Below, piece after piece: positions 12,832 to 24,129 of a stretch of 64,000 nt of DNA. Origin of the DNA: Ipomoea triloba (lineage: Eukaryota; Streptophyta; Magnoliopsida; Solanales; Convolvulaceae). A model generated the notes under the pieces. That model ran no database searches. It was not told where the DNA came from and worked only from the letters and a program-made list of their open reading frames with translations. How positions within the stretch are numbered: position 1 is the first letter of the stretch; the number at the start of each line of letters is the position of its first letter. The stretch covers positions 18,392,529 to 18,456,528 of the forward strand of contig NC_044920.1 in NCBI RefSeq assembly GCF_003576645.1, written 5' to 3'. The position numbers and the translations under genes are program-made.

Positions 12832-13312
12832 TGTTACACCCTACGAATGCAGATACGATAAACCCGGACACATGCACCACTCCCCGCCGGCACCAACCAA
12901 ACAAATCGCCCCCGCCCGCCAACTGAAGGAGAACTCAAATGCACAGCAACAATCCCTCCGACGATGAGAAGAGAACCGTCAACGACAAACCAAGGCAGAC
13001 AAACGAAATGCCGTGCGAAAATGACTGCGGAGAACGTCGAACGGAAGATAAATCGCCTCCCACTAGGCAACTACAGAACTTGTGCAATTTAAAACCTACC
13101 TAAAAACACGGTAATCTAAATAATCCCAAAATAAAATACGTAGTAGTACATTAAAAGACAAAAATAACCTCCCAGCTTAGTATTTGCACGCACCATCCAA
13201 AATACAACTAAAATTAACATCAATCTTAAACCATTCAATATTATAATCCAACGTACACAAATAACCCTCATAATCCTCTATAATATGTTAGTCCTCACCT
13301 GAATACATTTCT

Positions 13313-13317
<5 letters not shown>

Positions 13318-13360
<43 letters not shown>
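13318..13360. repeat. AT microsatellite
   Basis: An uninterrupted (AT)n run of about 40 bp. Confidence 0.95.
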
Positions 13361-13365
<5 letters not shown>

Positions 13366-13997
13366 GGATTGTTTATATTTGTCAAAGCTAAAGAGGTTTG
13401 TGCATTACACTTAGCTTTAATTGAATTGTATTTGAAGGTGTGTTGGACTATATCTATGATTTATTGATGATGATTGACTAAGGACTTTGATTAATGGTGG
13501 TTAAATTTTTAACAATGGTGATTAGAGGTTATTTATGAATTATTAAGATCATTAGTAGTCTATTGTTTTTTTTTTTTTTTGAAAATAGTAGTCTATTGTT
13601 AATTATGGTGATTAGTGTGACTAGTATTAATAATGATATATACTGTGATGTTATTAAGACCTTGATGATTATTGAATGAGGACAATGATGAGATTTATGG
13701 TTTTTTGTGATGATTAATGGAAAAATCATTGGATAGCATTCTTAATGGGATGAGCTTATATTATTTATACTATTAAGCATGCACCTGATATTGAGATCTA
13801 CCTACTGCAAAATTTCTTTGTTGCAATATGGGAGATAATATGATAGGATGCTATGGTACAAAAAAAAATCAACTTTGCTGTTTTTTTGGTCTCTGTATTA
13901 GTGAATCCACTATTGTTCTATTATTATACTAAGAAATGTTAAGATTCTCTGCATTTAAGTGTTCTAGTACTCTGAGAAAAATGACTTGTATAGTACA
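13361..13997. other. AT-rich intergenic stretch
   Basis: The segment is rich in degenerate 'GATTAT/GATGATT' repeats. No open frame or transposon terminus can be supported. Confidence 0.4.
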
Positions 13998-14236
13998 CCT
14001 CCGTCTCAAAATGGTTGTCTGATTAGTTTAACGAGGCTTGACTGAAGTTATTTTTTAATCCAATTTTTAATAATATTAAGTTTAGCATTAATATATAAAA
14101 TTTATATATTTAGAAACTACATTAAAAGTAGTATTAAACACAAAAAATTAAATTTAAAAATAATAAAACATGATACTACATTGTAACCGATCATTGTGCT
14201 TCAGTAGGGACAGGTAAAATGGGACAGCGGGAGTAT
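13998..14236. mobile_element. Stowaway-like MITE
   Basis: The left end CACCTCCGTCTCAAAATGG and right end (reverse complement of ACAGCGGGAGTA) match the CTCCCTCCGT-type termini of Stowaway (Tc1/mariner) MITEs. TA lies outside each end. A 30-bp piece of the local SINE ('ctacattgtaaccgatcatt') is embedded near its right end. Confidence 0.6.
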
Positions 14237-14360
14237 TAATTATGAGTTAATGATGACTATGGATCTTGATTAACTAGTGATTATGGATTATGGTTTATTA
14301 ATTGAAGTTATGGAATTAATTGTAAATTATGTGATGATTAAAATGCTAATGATAATGCCA

Positions 14361-14510
14361 ATGACCTTGTGGTCTAGTGGCATCCAGTGTCCCGATTAAT
14401 ACTCTCACATGGATGATGAGAGTGGGTTCGAGCCTCAGTAGAATCAACTGTTGACTCATTGTGTTTCAGTAGGTCGAGAAAGTAGCTATGAATAACCGAG
14501 TCAGGGGTAG
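14361..14510 (+). mobile_element. tRNA-derived SINE, fullest copy
   Basis: The order is GACCTTGTGGTCTAGTGGCA (A-box-like), then GTGGGTTCGAGCCTCAG (B-box-like), then a tail with 'tcattgtgtttcagtaggtc' and 'gagaaagtagctatgaa'. Other copies lie at 6243-6336 (+), 36728-36795 (-, 3' part) and 53063-53192 (-). A SINE transcribed by RNA polymerase III is the natural reading. Confidence 0.75.
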
Positions 14511-14523
14511 AGGAACCCATGTT

Positions 14524-14985
14524 GATGGTTTCAAGACTTTGATTTTGCTAGACTTCCAAAATCAACGAAAAATGCTACTTCCAGATTTTTGTTATGTAAT
14601 TGCAGTTTTGATTATGCTACTTCCAGATTTTTGTTATGTAATTGCAGTTTTGATTTTATAGTATTGTGTTTTTTGTTATGTAATTGCAGTTTTGATTTTA
14701 TAGTATTGTGTAGAAAGTAGCTATGAACAGATACTACATTGTAACCGATCATTGTGCTTCAGTAGGTCGAGAAAGTAGCTATGAATAACCGAGTCAGGGG
14801 TAGAGCACTCATTGTGCTTAACAAATACTACATTGTAACCGAGTCAGGGGTAGAGGAAACCATGTTGATGGTTTCAAGACTTTGATTTTGCTAGACTTCC
14901 AAAATCAACGAAAAATGCTACTTCCAGATTTTTGTTATGTAATTGCAGTTTTGATTTTATAGTATTGTGTTTTGTTGATATATAT
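14524..14985. repeat. Scrambled local duplication around the SINE
   Basis: A block with 'ggtttcaagactttgatttt' and 'cttccagatttttgttatgt' occurs at about 14527-14660 and again at 14866-14970. Partial copies and SINE 3' pieces (14716-14850) lie between. The pattern indicates tandem duplication followed by rearrangement. Confidence 0.75.
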
Positions 14986-15199
14986 TATTGTATTAAAGTG
15001 ATTTAAAGTATTGTGTTAGTATAAAGTTTTATAATAATTTAATTTTATGATGTTATAATGTTTGATGGTAATTTGATAGTGGTAGGTAGTGTTGCTGATA
15101 ATAGTGATAGATATAGTGTGTTGATATGGATTTTAAGCTTTAATAGGTAAATTAAAATAAATAGGGGTTTTAATTAAAATAAATAAAATATTTTTTAAA

Positions 15200-15512
15200 A
15201 ATATATATAATTAGCGACGAAAATATCCATTGCTATTTCCTTTCAAATTTGTCACCAAATCTTCAAACTAGGAAATTAGTGACGGATTTTTCTTGATTTA
15301 GCGACGGATTTTCCGTTGTTAGATTTAGCGTCAGATTTTGTCGTCGTTATTCTCTCACAAATTTCATCATCAAATTCGTCGCCGTAAGAAATTTAGCGAC
15401 GGGTTTATTTTACTTAGCGACGGATAAAATTTTGTCGCTAAATTCTAGCGATGAGGGTTTTTGTGACGGACAGATTCCATCGCTAAACCCTTTTAGTGAC
15501 GGATTTGTAGTG
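15200..15512. mobile_element. CACTA transposon terminus inserted in the hAT gene
   Basis: The block ends at 15512 with the reverse complement of CACTACAAATCCGTCAC. It is filled with direct and inverted 'TTAGCGACGGATTTT' motifs, typical CACTA subterminal repeats. It abuts the C-terminal coding part of the hAT transposase remnant. The other terminus was not found. Confidence 0.65.
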
Positions 15513-15639
15513 GAAAATTCAAAAAGGATAAATAATTGAGTCATACAAACTAACCTTTCCTTATCAAAAGCTGCAAATGAGTCCATTGGATTGAGACATG
15601 TTACACAAAGAAGCAATTTAGTGTTCAGTGATTATTTAA

Positions 15640-15780
15640 TATTGAAGTTGTTTATCAATCACAACATAGAACACACCAACTTGAAAATGATGTAAACTTC
15701 AAACTTTTGTTGCTTTATGTCTTGCCAACTTGAAAATGATGCAAATTTGAAACTTTTGTTGCTTTACGTCTTGATCTTCC
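15640..15780. repeat. Short tandem duplication in the hAT remnant
   Basis: Two copies of a ~55-bp unit ('cttgaaaatgatg', 'acttttgttgcttta', 'gtcttg') lie side by side in the C-terminal part of the transposase remnant, adding to its frame damage. Confidence 0.7.
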
Positions 15781-15949
15781 TTGAGCAATGTAGATATCAT
15801 CCATACTAGACACTAAAATGTCATGTTTTTTGCAAAATAATGCAACTTCAACAAGAAATGAATACATCCATCATCTCTCAACTTTTGTAGCGCTTGTTTG
15901 GCTATTTTAACCAATTCCATAGCATTAACTATATCTTGATCTTCTTTTT

Positions 15950-16360
15950 TTTTTTGGGAAAAGATACAAATTAGCTATCGAACTATTTGGGAATTTGCAA
16001 TTAAGCTATCGAACTCAAATAAGCCACTAAACTCAGAAAAATAAAACAATAAAGCCATTAAATCAAAAACAAATTAGCAATTAAGAAGGCGACCTCTGGT
16101 TGTCTTCTCTGGCGACGATTCCGTCATCGCCGGTCGCCGAAAAAGTCGTCGTCGGTAACCGGAATAGGCAAAGGACATGTTAAAAATGTTAATTGTTATT
16201 TTTCCGATTTAGTGGCGTAATTGCTTTGTTTTTCTAAGTTTAGTGACCTATTTGGAGTTTATCCGAGTTCGATAGCTTAATGCTAATTCCAAATAGTTCG
16301 ATGGCTAATTTGTACCTTTTCTCTCTCTCTCTTTTTTTTATTTATTTTTATTTTCAAAAT
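15950..16360. mobile_element. MITE inserted in the hAT transposase
   Basis: The inverted ends are GATACAAATTAGCTATCGAA near 15964 and its partner ending 'gatggctaatttgtacc' near 16316. The interior carries 'ggcgacctctggttgtcttc' and 'gtcgtcgtcggtaaccgg'. Transposase coding stops on one side and resumes on the other, which shows it is an insertion. Exact ends are blurred by a CT/T-rich tract at 16319-16350. Confidence 0.65.
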
Positions 16361-17735
16361 TTTTGACAATTCATTAGTAATTTCCAACACACTTCTTATC
16401 AAGTGTAGAGTGAAAACAAAATCAAAAGATCGAATCAATTGCAATAACTTTTGACTTTCAACCCTTTGCTTAGAATTCAAACCATGTTCAACCACATTTT
16501 GAAGCACATCAAGAATGGATGAAAACAATAAGATAATGTTGAGGCACGCACCGTAATGAGAACCACATCGGATCGAGTATCACCCGCTTGTTTGAGGCCC
16601 ATTTCTTGGTTAAGTCCTCCACCAATAATAAGTTCACAACGGTTTAATACTTCAACAACTTTAGTCAATCATTATTGCATGGACCATGGTCCACACAGCT
16701 GTGTGGACCATACTATCAAATAATGTACATTCAATATAAAAATAATGTACATTGTATTCAGGGAATATACATTATTTGTGTACTAAATGTACATTATTTT
16801 TTATAGTATAAAAATAATGTACATTCAGTACAAAAATAATGTACATTTAGTAAATTAAAAATGTACATTTTATTATGATCCACATAGCTGTATGGTCCAC
16901 ACAATAATCTGCCAACTTTAGTAGCTTGACTTTCTCTAACAGCCCGTTTGGTTCGCTGGAAAATATTGAAAAGAAACGGAATTCAAATTCCATGGAAAAC
17001 AAATTATGAGGAAAACAAATTCCATTGTTTGGTTTGTGGAAAAGAAATTACTGGGAATATGAATTCCAGTGTTTGGTTGGGTTTGGAATGGTAAGGAATA
17101 TTGTGTATAAAGACTTATATGTCCCTATTATTATTATTATTATTATTATTACTAGTATTTTCGCCCGTGCGTTTCACGGAATGGATTTTTTATAATATTT
17201 TAAGAATATTTGGATCGATATACAATTATATAAATTGTAACATCGAATATTATATAGCGCAATTAATGAAATTGGTTGGATTGATTATGTTTTCTGATGT
17301 TTTCCTAGCTTGAATTAGAGCAAATAATTGTCCAATTATCCGTGCGATGACATCGAATATTATATAGCGCAATTTATTTTTTATTATATATTTAGATATT
17401 AAAAATAAAGATGAAATTATAAAAAATTCTAATATTGAACTTATACATTTATTTGATTATAAGGTTAGTGCAAAAGTATTACACAATTAATTGAATAATA
17501 TATGACTTGTTTATTTACAATTATCATAAAATATCGATATGTAATATGACTTATGTAATTATATTATTACTAAAATAAATATGAGAAAAATAGAAAATAA
17601 TTTAATTATATTATATTATCTAATAGGACCAATGTTTAGCTTAATTACCATAATAATTATTAGACAATTATTATTAGTCAATTACACTTAAAAACAAAAA
17701 AGGACCCATCTTTAAACATATGCATACATGTTTCT
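16004..17735. repeat. 1732-bp segment repeated exactly at 17737-19468
   Basis: The sequence from 16004 reappears after the 'n' at 17736 with a constant offset of 1733. No difference was seen at the points compared, including identical reading frames at 16283/18016, 16477/18210 and 17101/18834. Both copies end in the same 'catacatgtttct' before an 'n' (17736 and 19469). This looks like redundant contigs rather than a biological tandem duplication. Confidence 0.9.
16666..16912. mobile_element. Palindromic MITE with 10-bp target duplication
   Basis: CAACTTTAGT occurs at 16656-16665 and 16913-16922 and flanks a 247-bp element whose ends are related inverted repeats (CAATCATTATTGCATGGACC and the reverse complement GCAGATTATTGTGTGGACC). 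Removing the element and one TSD restores the transposase reading RESQATKVVEVLN. The element has a 24-bp perfect palindrome (TGGTCCACACAG and its complement, about 16689-16712) and several 'AATGTACATT' motifs. The TSD length suggests the Mutator superfamily. A second copy is at 18399-18645. Confidence 0.85.
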
Positions 17736-17736
17736 N
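17736..17736. other. Assembly join (single n)
   Basis: A single ambiguous base with the same 1732-bp sequence on both sides. Confidence 0.95.
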
Positions 17737-18884
17737 AGCTATCGAACTCAAATAAGCCACTAAACTCAGAAAAATAAAACAATAAAGCCATTAAATCAAA
17801 AACAAATTAGCAATTAAGAAGGCGACCTCTGGTTGTCTTCTCTGGCGACGATTCCGTCATCGCCGGTCGCCGAAAAAGTCGTCGTCGGTAACCGGAATAG
17901 GCAAAGGACATGTTAAAAATGTTAATTGTTATTTTTCCGATTTAGTGGCGTAATTGCTTTGTTTTTCTAAGTTTAGTGACCTATTTGGAGTTTATCCGAG
18001 TTCGATAGCTTAATGCTAATTCCAAATAGTTCGATGGCTAATTTGTACCTTTTCTCTCTCTCTCTTTTTTTTATTTATTTTTATTTTCAAAATTTTTGAC
18101 AATTCATTAGTAATTTCCAACACACTTCTTATCAAGTGTAGAGTGAAAACAAAATCAAAAGATCGAATCAATTGCAATAACTTTTGACTTTCAACCCTTT
18201 GCTTAGAATTCAAACCATGTTCAACCACATTTTGAAGCACATCAAGAATGGATGAAAACAATAAGATAATGTTGAGGCACGCACCGTAATGAGAACCACA
18301 TCGGATCGAGTATCACCCGCTTGTTTGAGGCCCATTTCTTGGTTAAGTCCTCCACCAATAATAAGTTCACAACGGTTTAATACTTCAACAACTTTAGTCA
18401 ATCATTATTGCATGGACCATGGTCCACACAGCTGTGTGGACCATACTATCAAATAATGTACATTCAATATAAAAATAATGTACATTGTATTCAGGGAATA
18501 TACATTATTTGTGTACTAAATGTACATTATTTTTTATAGTATAAAAATAATGTACATTCAGTACAAAAATAATGTACATTTAGTAAATTAAAAATGTACA
18601 TTTTATTATGATCCACATAGCTGTATGGTCCACACAATAATCTGCCAACTTTAGTAGCTTGACTTTCTCTAACAGCCCGTTTGGTTCGCTGGAAAATATT
18701 GAAAAGAAACGGAATTCAAATTCCATGGAAAACAAATTATGAGGAAAACAAATTCCATTGTTTGGTTTGTGGAAAAGAAATTACTGGGAATATGAATTCC
18801 AGTGTTTGGTTGGGTTTGGAATGGTAAGGAATATTGTGTATAAAGACTTATATGTCCCTATTATTATTATTATTATTATTATTA

Positions 18885-20585
18885 CTAGTATTTTCGCCCG
18901 TGCGTTTCACGGAATGGATTTTTTATAATATTTTAAGAATATTTGGATCGATATACAATTATATAAATTGTAACATCGAATATTATATAGCGCAATTAAT
19001 GAAATTGGTTGGATTGATTATGTTTTCTGATGTTTTCCTAGCTTGAATTAGAGCAAATAATTGTCCAATTATCCGTGCGATGACATCGAATATTATATAG
19101 CGCAATTTATTTTTTATTATATATTTAGATATTAAAAATAAAGATGAAATTATAAAAAATTCTAATATTGAACTTATACATTTATTTGATTATAAGGTTA
19201 GTGCAAAAGTATTACACAATTAATTGAATAATATATGACTTGTTTATTTACAATTATCATAAAATATCGATATGTAATATGACTTATGTAATTATATTAT
19301 TACTAAAATAAATATGAGAAAAATAGAAAATAATTTAATTATATTATATTATCTAATAGGACCAATGTTTAGCTTAATTACCATAATAATTATTAGACAA
19401 TTATTATTAGTCAATTACACTTAAAAACAAAAAAGGACCCATCTTTAAACATATGCATACATGTTTCTNATGCATACATGTGGAAAACTTAGAAATTAGG
19501 AAGAAAACCGAGAGAGAATACAGACCAATGGAAATGTTAATGGCGACGACGATCAAGACCGAGAATGATGGCAACCACCATTCTTGGAAAAACCTTAGAG
19601 AGAGGATCCAATTCTTGAATCTCTTGAGTAGTGCACAGGGGGAAGGCAAACCCAAGTTTGATCTTATCATTTTATAGGCATGGCGTAGGGATCCTTTTTC
19701 TTTTTATTTGCAGGCAATTAGTAATTCTCATTCCCTTTTTCAATTTTCATTTTCTAGTATTAACGATTAATTTCTGTTTTCTTTTTCATTTTCAATCAAT
19801 TAGGGATCTTTTTTTTTTATAGTCAATTAGTGATTTTCATTTCCTTTTTCATTTTCTATCAATTAGGTGCCAATTAAGGAACAAATATACATCATCATCA
19901 TTATTATTATTATATATAATATGATTGACATTCGTAATATATTAGCATATATATAATATAATATGATTGACATTCATAATTTTTGTATATCAGGCAGAAT
20001 TCGTAATTCGTGTATTTTTTTATAGCATATATATAATATAATATGATTGAAAATATTTGTTACGATTTAATGAACAAATTAATTTAATAAAATAATATTA
20101 TGTAAGCAAACAATTCGTGTTAGTAGGTTATTACCATTTGAGAATTGGTTGGAAATGATTTGAAAATAAAATATAATAAATATTTGATTTAATTTTACAT
20201 GGGACTTGCCAATTACAATTATTAGATATTATTAGCATATATAATATAATAAATATGATTGACATTCATAATTTTTGTATCTCAACCAGAATATGAGTAC
20301 ATTTAGATAAATATTATAAAATATTTTAACAATCAAAATCACATTTTTATCTCATTAATATTATTCTCATAATAATTACCATAATTACTAATAACCTATT
20401 ATAACCAATTATAATTAATATTATTCTATCATTAATATTATTCAATAATAATAATTAATATTATTAATATTTAATAATAATATTATTATTATTATAATTA
20501 TAATTACCATATTAATTACTAAAATACCCCTACATTTGGGAGGAAAAATTCTAGAGGAGGATAATGCTTTTATATATAATATAGA
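18885..20585 (-). mobile_element. Complete non-autonomous Helitron (1.7 kb)
   Basis: On the minus strand the element starts TCTATATTATATATAAAAGC at 20585 and ends CTAG at 18885, between an A and a T. A 15-nt hairpin-forming sequence CCGTGAAACGCACGG (18898-18912) lies 9 bp before the CTAG end. These are the diagnostic Helitron termini. It landed in an ATT microsatellite, which is seen on both sides. There is no Rep or helicase. The 'n' at 19469 lies inside it. A further copy of its 3' end is at 17152-17735, and its 5' half recurs at 21786-22302. Confidence 0.8.
19469..19469. other. Assembly join (single n)
   Basis: 'ATGCATACATG' occurs just before and just after this base, suggesting overlapping contig ends that were not merged. 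Confidence 0.95.
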
Positions 20586-21479
20586 TTATTATTATTATTA
20601 ATGTTAAGCACCTAAGCCTGCCAATTTGCGATCATGGCCCATTGGCCATTTCTAACCCACCAACCCAAATCCATAGATATAACCCTACCCACTGTTGCAA
20701 ACTTGCAAAAAAATCAAAGAAATTGAAGAGGCTGGTGAGTGACGAGTAGAAAGGAGAAGAAAATGGGAGAATCGAAGAGATGGTGGTCACTGGTCAGAGA
20801 TGATAACTCGTGTTTGACTCAGGTTAGTTTTTTTTCATTGTTATTTCTTTTTCTCTCCTTAATTTGTGAATTAAAAAATTTAGGTTTGTTGTGTGATTTG
20901 GGATGAAGATAAACACATTGTAAATTAACCTTTTTTTGTTAATAAAAATCTGTGAGTTTTGGGATGAAGATGAACACGCTGTTGTGAAAAGTCTCAAATA
21001 TTGAAATATTTAGGTTTTTACTTGTTTCTTTATGAGTAGTGTCTGAGCTGTGATGTTGAATATTGATAGAGGAGGAACAAAATGGTGAGAAGAACGAAGA
21101 AAGAATAGAGGAGAGATTGCAAGAACAAAGAAGAAAATTACGAGACGGAGAGAAGAATAATGAAGAAAAGCACTTCCTGCCAACCAAACATGTCATAAGA
21201 ATATCATAGCATTTACAAGAAGCTCCAACAACATTTAGCAAAGTACCAATGTTTTGAAAAAGTGAAGCAGCACAATCTTCATTTCTTGCCACCGCAACAA
21301 GTGTTAATTGAAGTTGATGAGCAAAGCAATGAACATAAAATGCACAGTAATTTTCCTTCAAGATTAAACTTTTAAAACCATTAAATTCACCTCGAATATT
21401 GCTAGTCATGTCATAACCTTGTCCACGTAATCTAGACAAACTTAGTCCATGCTTGGAAAATAATGACTCAATTGTTGTT
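20050..21479. repeat. 1.4-kb segment repeated at about 21783-23196
   Basis: The two copies are nearly identical with an offset of 1729, changing to 1717 after a 12-bp deletion in the right copy (near 20240/21974). The left copy stops abruptly at the 'n' at 21480 while the right copy continues through the hAT coding sequence. Two unmerged haplotypes are the likely reason. Confidence 0.85.
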
Positions 21480-21480
21480 N
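21480..21480. other. Assembly join (single n)
   Basis: It interrupts a hAT transposase reading frame that continues without a break in the second copy at 23196. Confidence 0.95.
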
Positions 21481-21540
21481 TATATATAATATAATATGAT
21501 TGAAAATATTTGTTACGATTTAATGAACAAATTAATTTAT

Positions 21541-21783
21541 AATTAATAGATATTATTTTGTAATTTTCAATTCCAATAATATGTTGTATTCTTGATTTAA
21601 TTTTCAATTCCAATAATATATCATATTCTTGATTTAATTTTCTACTAATAAATGATGACTTTATGGACGTGATCTTCGTGTATATATTTTTTTTTGAAGA
21701 CAATTTTTGTGTATATATAAATATTACCAATTTTATTGCACATACATTACCGTGTATAAGTGACATTATATTAATATGTTAGT
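21541..21783. other. Unique 245-bp segment between two copies of a 32-bp repeat
   Basis: The sequence 'gttacgatttaatgaacaaa' plus neighbours flanks this segment on both sides (about 21508-21540 and 21784-21815). It is either an insertion or a duplication scar next to the assembly join. Confidence 0.5.
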
Positions 21784-23345
21784 ATTTGTTACGATTTAAT
21801 GAACAAATTAATTTAATAAAATAATATTATGTAAGCAAACAATTCGTGTTAGTAGGTTATTACCATTTGAGAATTGGTTGGAAATGATTTGAAAATAAAA
21901 TATAATAAATATTTGATTTAATTTTACATGGGACTTGCCAATTACAATTATTAGATATTATTAGCATATATAATATTGACATTCATAATTTTTGTATCTC
22001 AACCAGAATATGAGTACATTTAGATAAATATTATAAAATATTTTAACAATCAAAATCACATTTTTATCTCATTAATATTATTCTCATAATAATTACCATA
22101 ATTACTAATAACCTATTATAACCAATTATAATTAATATTATTCTATCATTAATATTATTCAATAATAATAATTAATATTATTAATATTTAATAATAATAT
22201 TATTATTATTATAATTATAATTACCATATTAATTACTAAAATACCCCTACATTTGGGAGGAAAAATTCTAGAGGAGGATAATGCTTTTATATATAATATA
22301 GATTATTATTATTATTAATGTTAAGCACCTAAGCCTGCCAATTTGCGATCATGGCCCATTGGCCATTTCTAACCCACCAACCCAAATCCATAGATATAAC
22401 CCTACCCACTGTTGCAAACTTGCAAAAAAATCAAAGAAATTGAAGAGGCTGGTGAGTGACGAGTAGAAAGGAGAAGAAAATGGGAGAATCGAAGAGATGG
22501 TGGTCACTGGTCAGAGATGATAACTCGTGTTTGACTCAGGTTAGTTTTTTTTCATTGTTATTTCTTTTTCTCTCCTTAATTTGTGAATTAAAAAATTTAG
22601 GTTTGTTGTGTGATTTGGGATGAAGATAAACACATTGTAAATTAACCTTTTTTTGTTAATAAAAATCTGTGAGTTTTGGGATGAAGATGAACACGCTGTT
22701 GTGAAAAGTCTCAAATATTGAAATATTTAGGTTTTTACTTGTTTCTTTATGAGTAGTGTCTGAGCTGTGATGTTGAATATTGATAGAGGAGGAACAAAAT
22801 GGTGAGAAGAACGAAGAAAGAATAGAGGAGAGATTGCAAGAACAAAGAAGAAAATTACGAGACGGAGAGAAGAATAATGAAGAAAAGCACTTCCTGCCAA
22901 CCAAACATGTCATAAGAATATCATAGCATTTACAAGAAGCTCCAACAACATTTAGCAAAGTACCAATGTTTTGAAAAAGTGAAGCAGCACAATCTTCATT
23001 TCTTGCCACCGCAACAAGTGTTAATTGAAGTTGATGAGCAAAGCAATGAACATAAAATGCACAGTAATTTTCCTTCAAGATTAAACTTTTAAAACCATTA
23101 AATTCACCTCGAATATTGCTAGTCATGTCATAACCTTGTCCACGTAATCTAGACAAACTTAGTCCATGCTTGGAAAATAATGACTCAATTGTTGTTTTTA
23201 GTGACAAAGCAATTGTATCAAAAACATGCACTATACCCAAAAGGAGCTCAATAACACAACCCTTTTTTATTCACGTAGCGAAGAAAATAGCCATTTGTTC
23301 CTTATTTGACACATCATGAGATTCATCACAAGAACAGAGGTATGT

Positions 23346-24120
23346 TAAAATTGGTGTTGTAACAACCCTGACAGCAAATGTGAGACAAAAAGAAAATAAC
23401 AGAAGGATAATATTGCATATGATAATGCCACGTCTTGTCTTGTGTTGTCTTATCCTATTACAAAGTTTGTCCTAGATCATTTATATAGGTGTCTGAAGAC
23501 TAGAAAATAGGATAAAACAATTCGAAAATAGGATCCTAATAAAGTAGGATCTTGACTAATTAAAAAAATAAATCAACAATAAATAATAATTAAATCAGAA
23601 TTATAATAATGGTGCAACAAATCTTACTGCTTTAATTTCTCAAAAGAAGATTAGCAATTTAATTGTGTCAAAATTGACACCCTGTGACTTCAAAATCATC
23701 TCACTTATATCCTTATATTTTTAAAAATCAAATTTCTAATGCAAAATATTTCTTAAAATACACCAACAAAATCCAAATTCTGTATTATCAAATATGCTCT
23801 TAGTCACGTGATGGAAGTCTCTTGATGTTTTCTAGTTTCTACGATGATTTAAAAAAGGTTTGAAATGTTGTTCTGCCATAGCAAATTTGAAGATGAAAAG
23901 AAATAGAGGTGAATGTCATATAAATTTTTATTAGAGTTTAAAAATTAATTAAATACTGAATGAAAATAAAATTTGTAAATATTCCCAAAGATATTTTTTA
24001 AGGTACGTTTAAAATTTTGAAAAATAAGTTCTGAAAATGATAATTTTTTTAAAAAATTATTTTTTCTGGTATTCTTTTATCTGGGTTTTCTTTAAAAAAA
24101 ATATAGAATATTACACAAAT
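23346..24120. other. AT-rich region without recognisable features
   Basis: No coding exon, terminal repeat or RNA gene could be supported. It lies upstream (on the minus strand) of the truncated hAT transposase and may hold decayed transposon sequence. Confidence 0.4.
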
Positions 24121-24129
24121 CAAAAAGGT

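Larger units (their letters stand above)
16940..22912. mobile_element. TAA-flanked (PIF/Harbinger-like) element in the hAT gene, carrying a Helitron
   Basis: TAA at 16937-16939 (again 18670-18672) and TAA at 21196-21198 (again 22913-22915) flank this insertion. Deleting it with one TAA restores the transposase codons for CKCYDILRESQA. The termini CAGCCCGTTTGGTTCGCTGG and TGACATGTTTGGTTGGCAGG are weak inverted repeats (13 of 20 match). In the least redundant reading (18673-21195) it is 2.5 kb, of which 1.7 kb is the Helitron at 18885-20585, so the element itself is about 0.8 kb. No transposase is seen. The present coordinates are inflated by duplicated contigs. Confidence 0.7.
15513..23345 (-). 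pseudogene. hAT transposase (DUF4371/TTF zinc-finger type), split by insertions
   Basis: Read from high to low coordinates the minus strand codes consecutive parts of one plant hAT-superfamily transposase. Segment 22916-23345 holds the catalytic-region part with RGQGYDMTSNIRGEFNGFK and YCAFYVHCFAHQLQL. Segment 16923-16939 gives RESQATK, 16365-16665 gives KVVEVLNRCEL and GLNQEMGLKQAGDTR, and 15513-15950 gives KDQDIVNAMELVKIAKQAL, DILVSSMDDIYIAQ and LLCVTCLNPMDSFAAFDKE. The gaps are a MITE (about 15950-16360), a 10-bp-TSD MITE (16666-16912) and a TAA-flanked element (16940-22912). Frameshifts occur near 23280, after GDTR near 16575 and near 15870, and the N-terminus is absent. Part of the first segment is repeated at 21199-21479. 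It cannot encode a working transposase. Confidence 0.85.

Noticed and set aside
21541..21766. Extension of the hAT frame through the 'n' at 21480
   Set aside because: The apparent 275-aa frame joins two contigs through an unknown base. The right-hand part has no transposase similarity, and the uninterrupted copy at 22656-23240 shows the real continuation.
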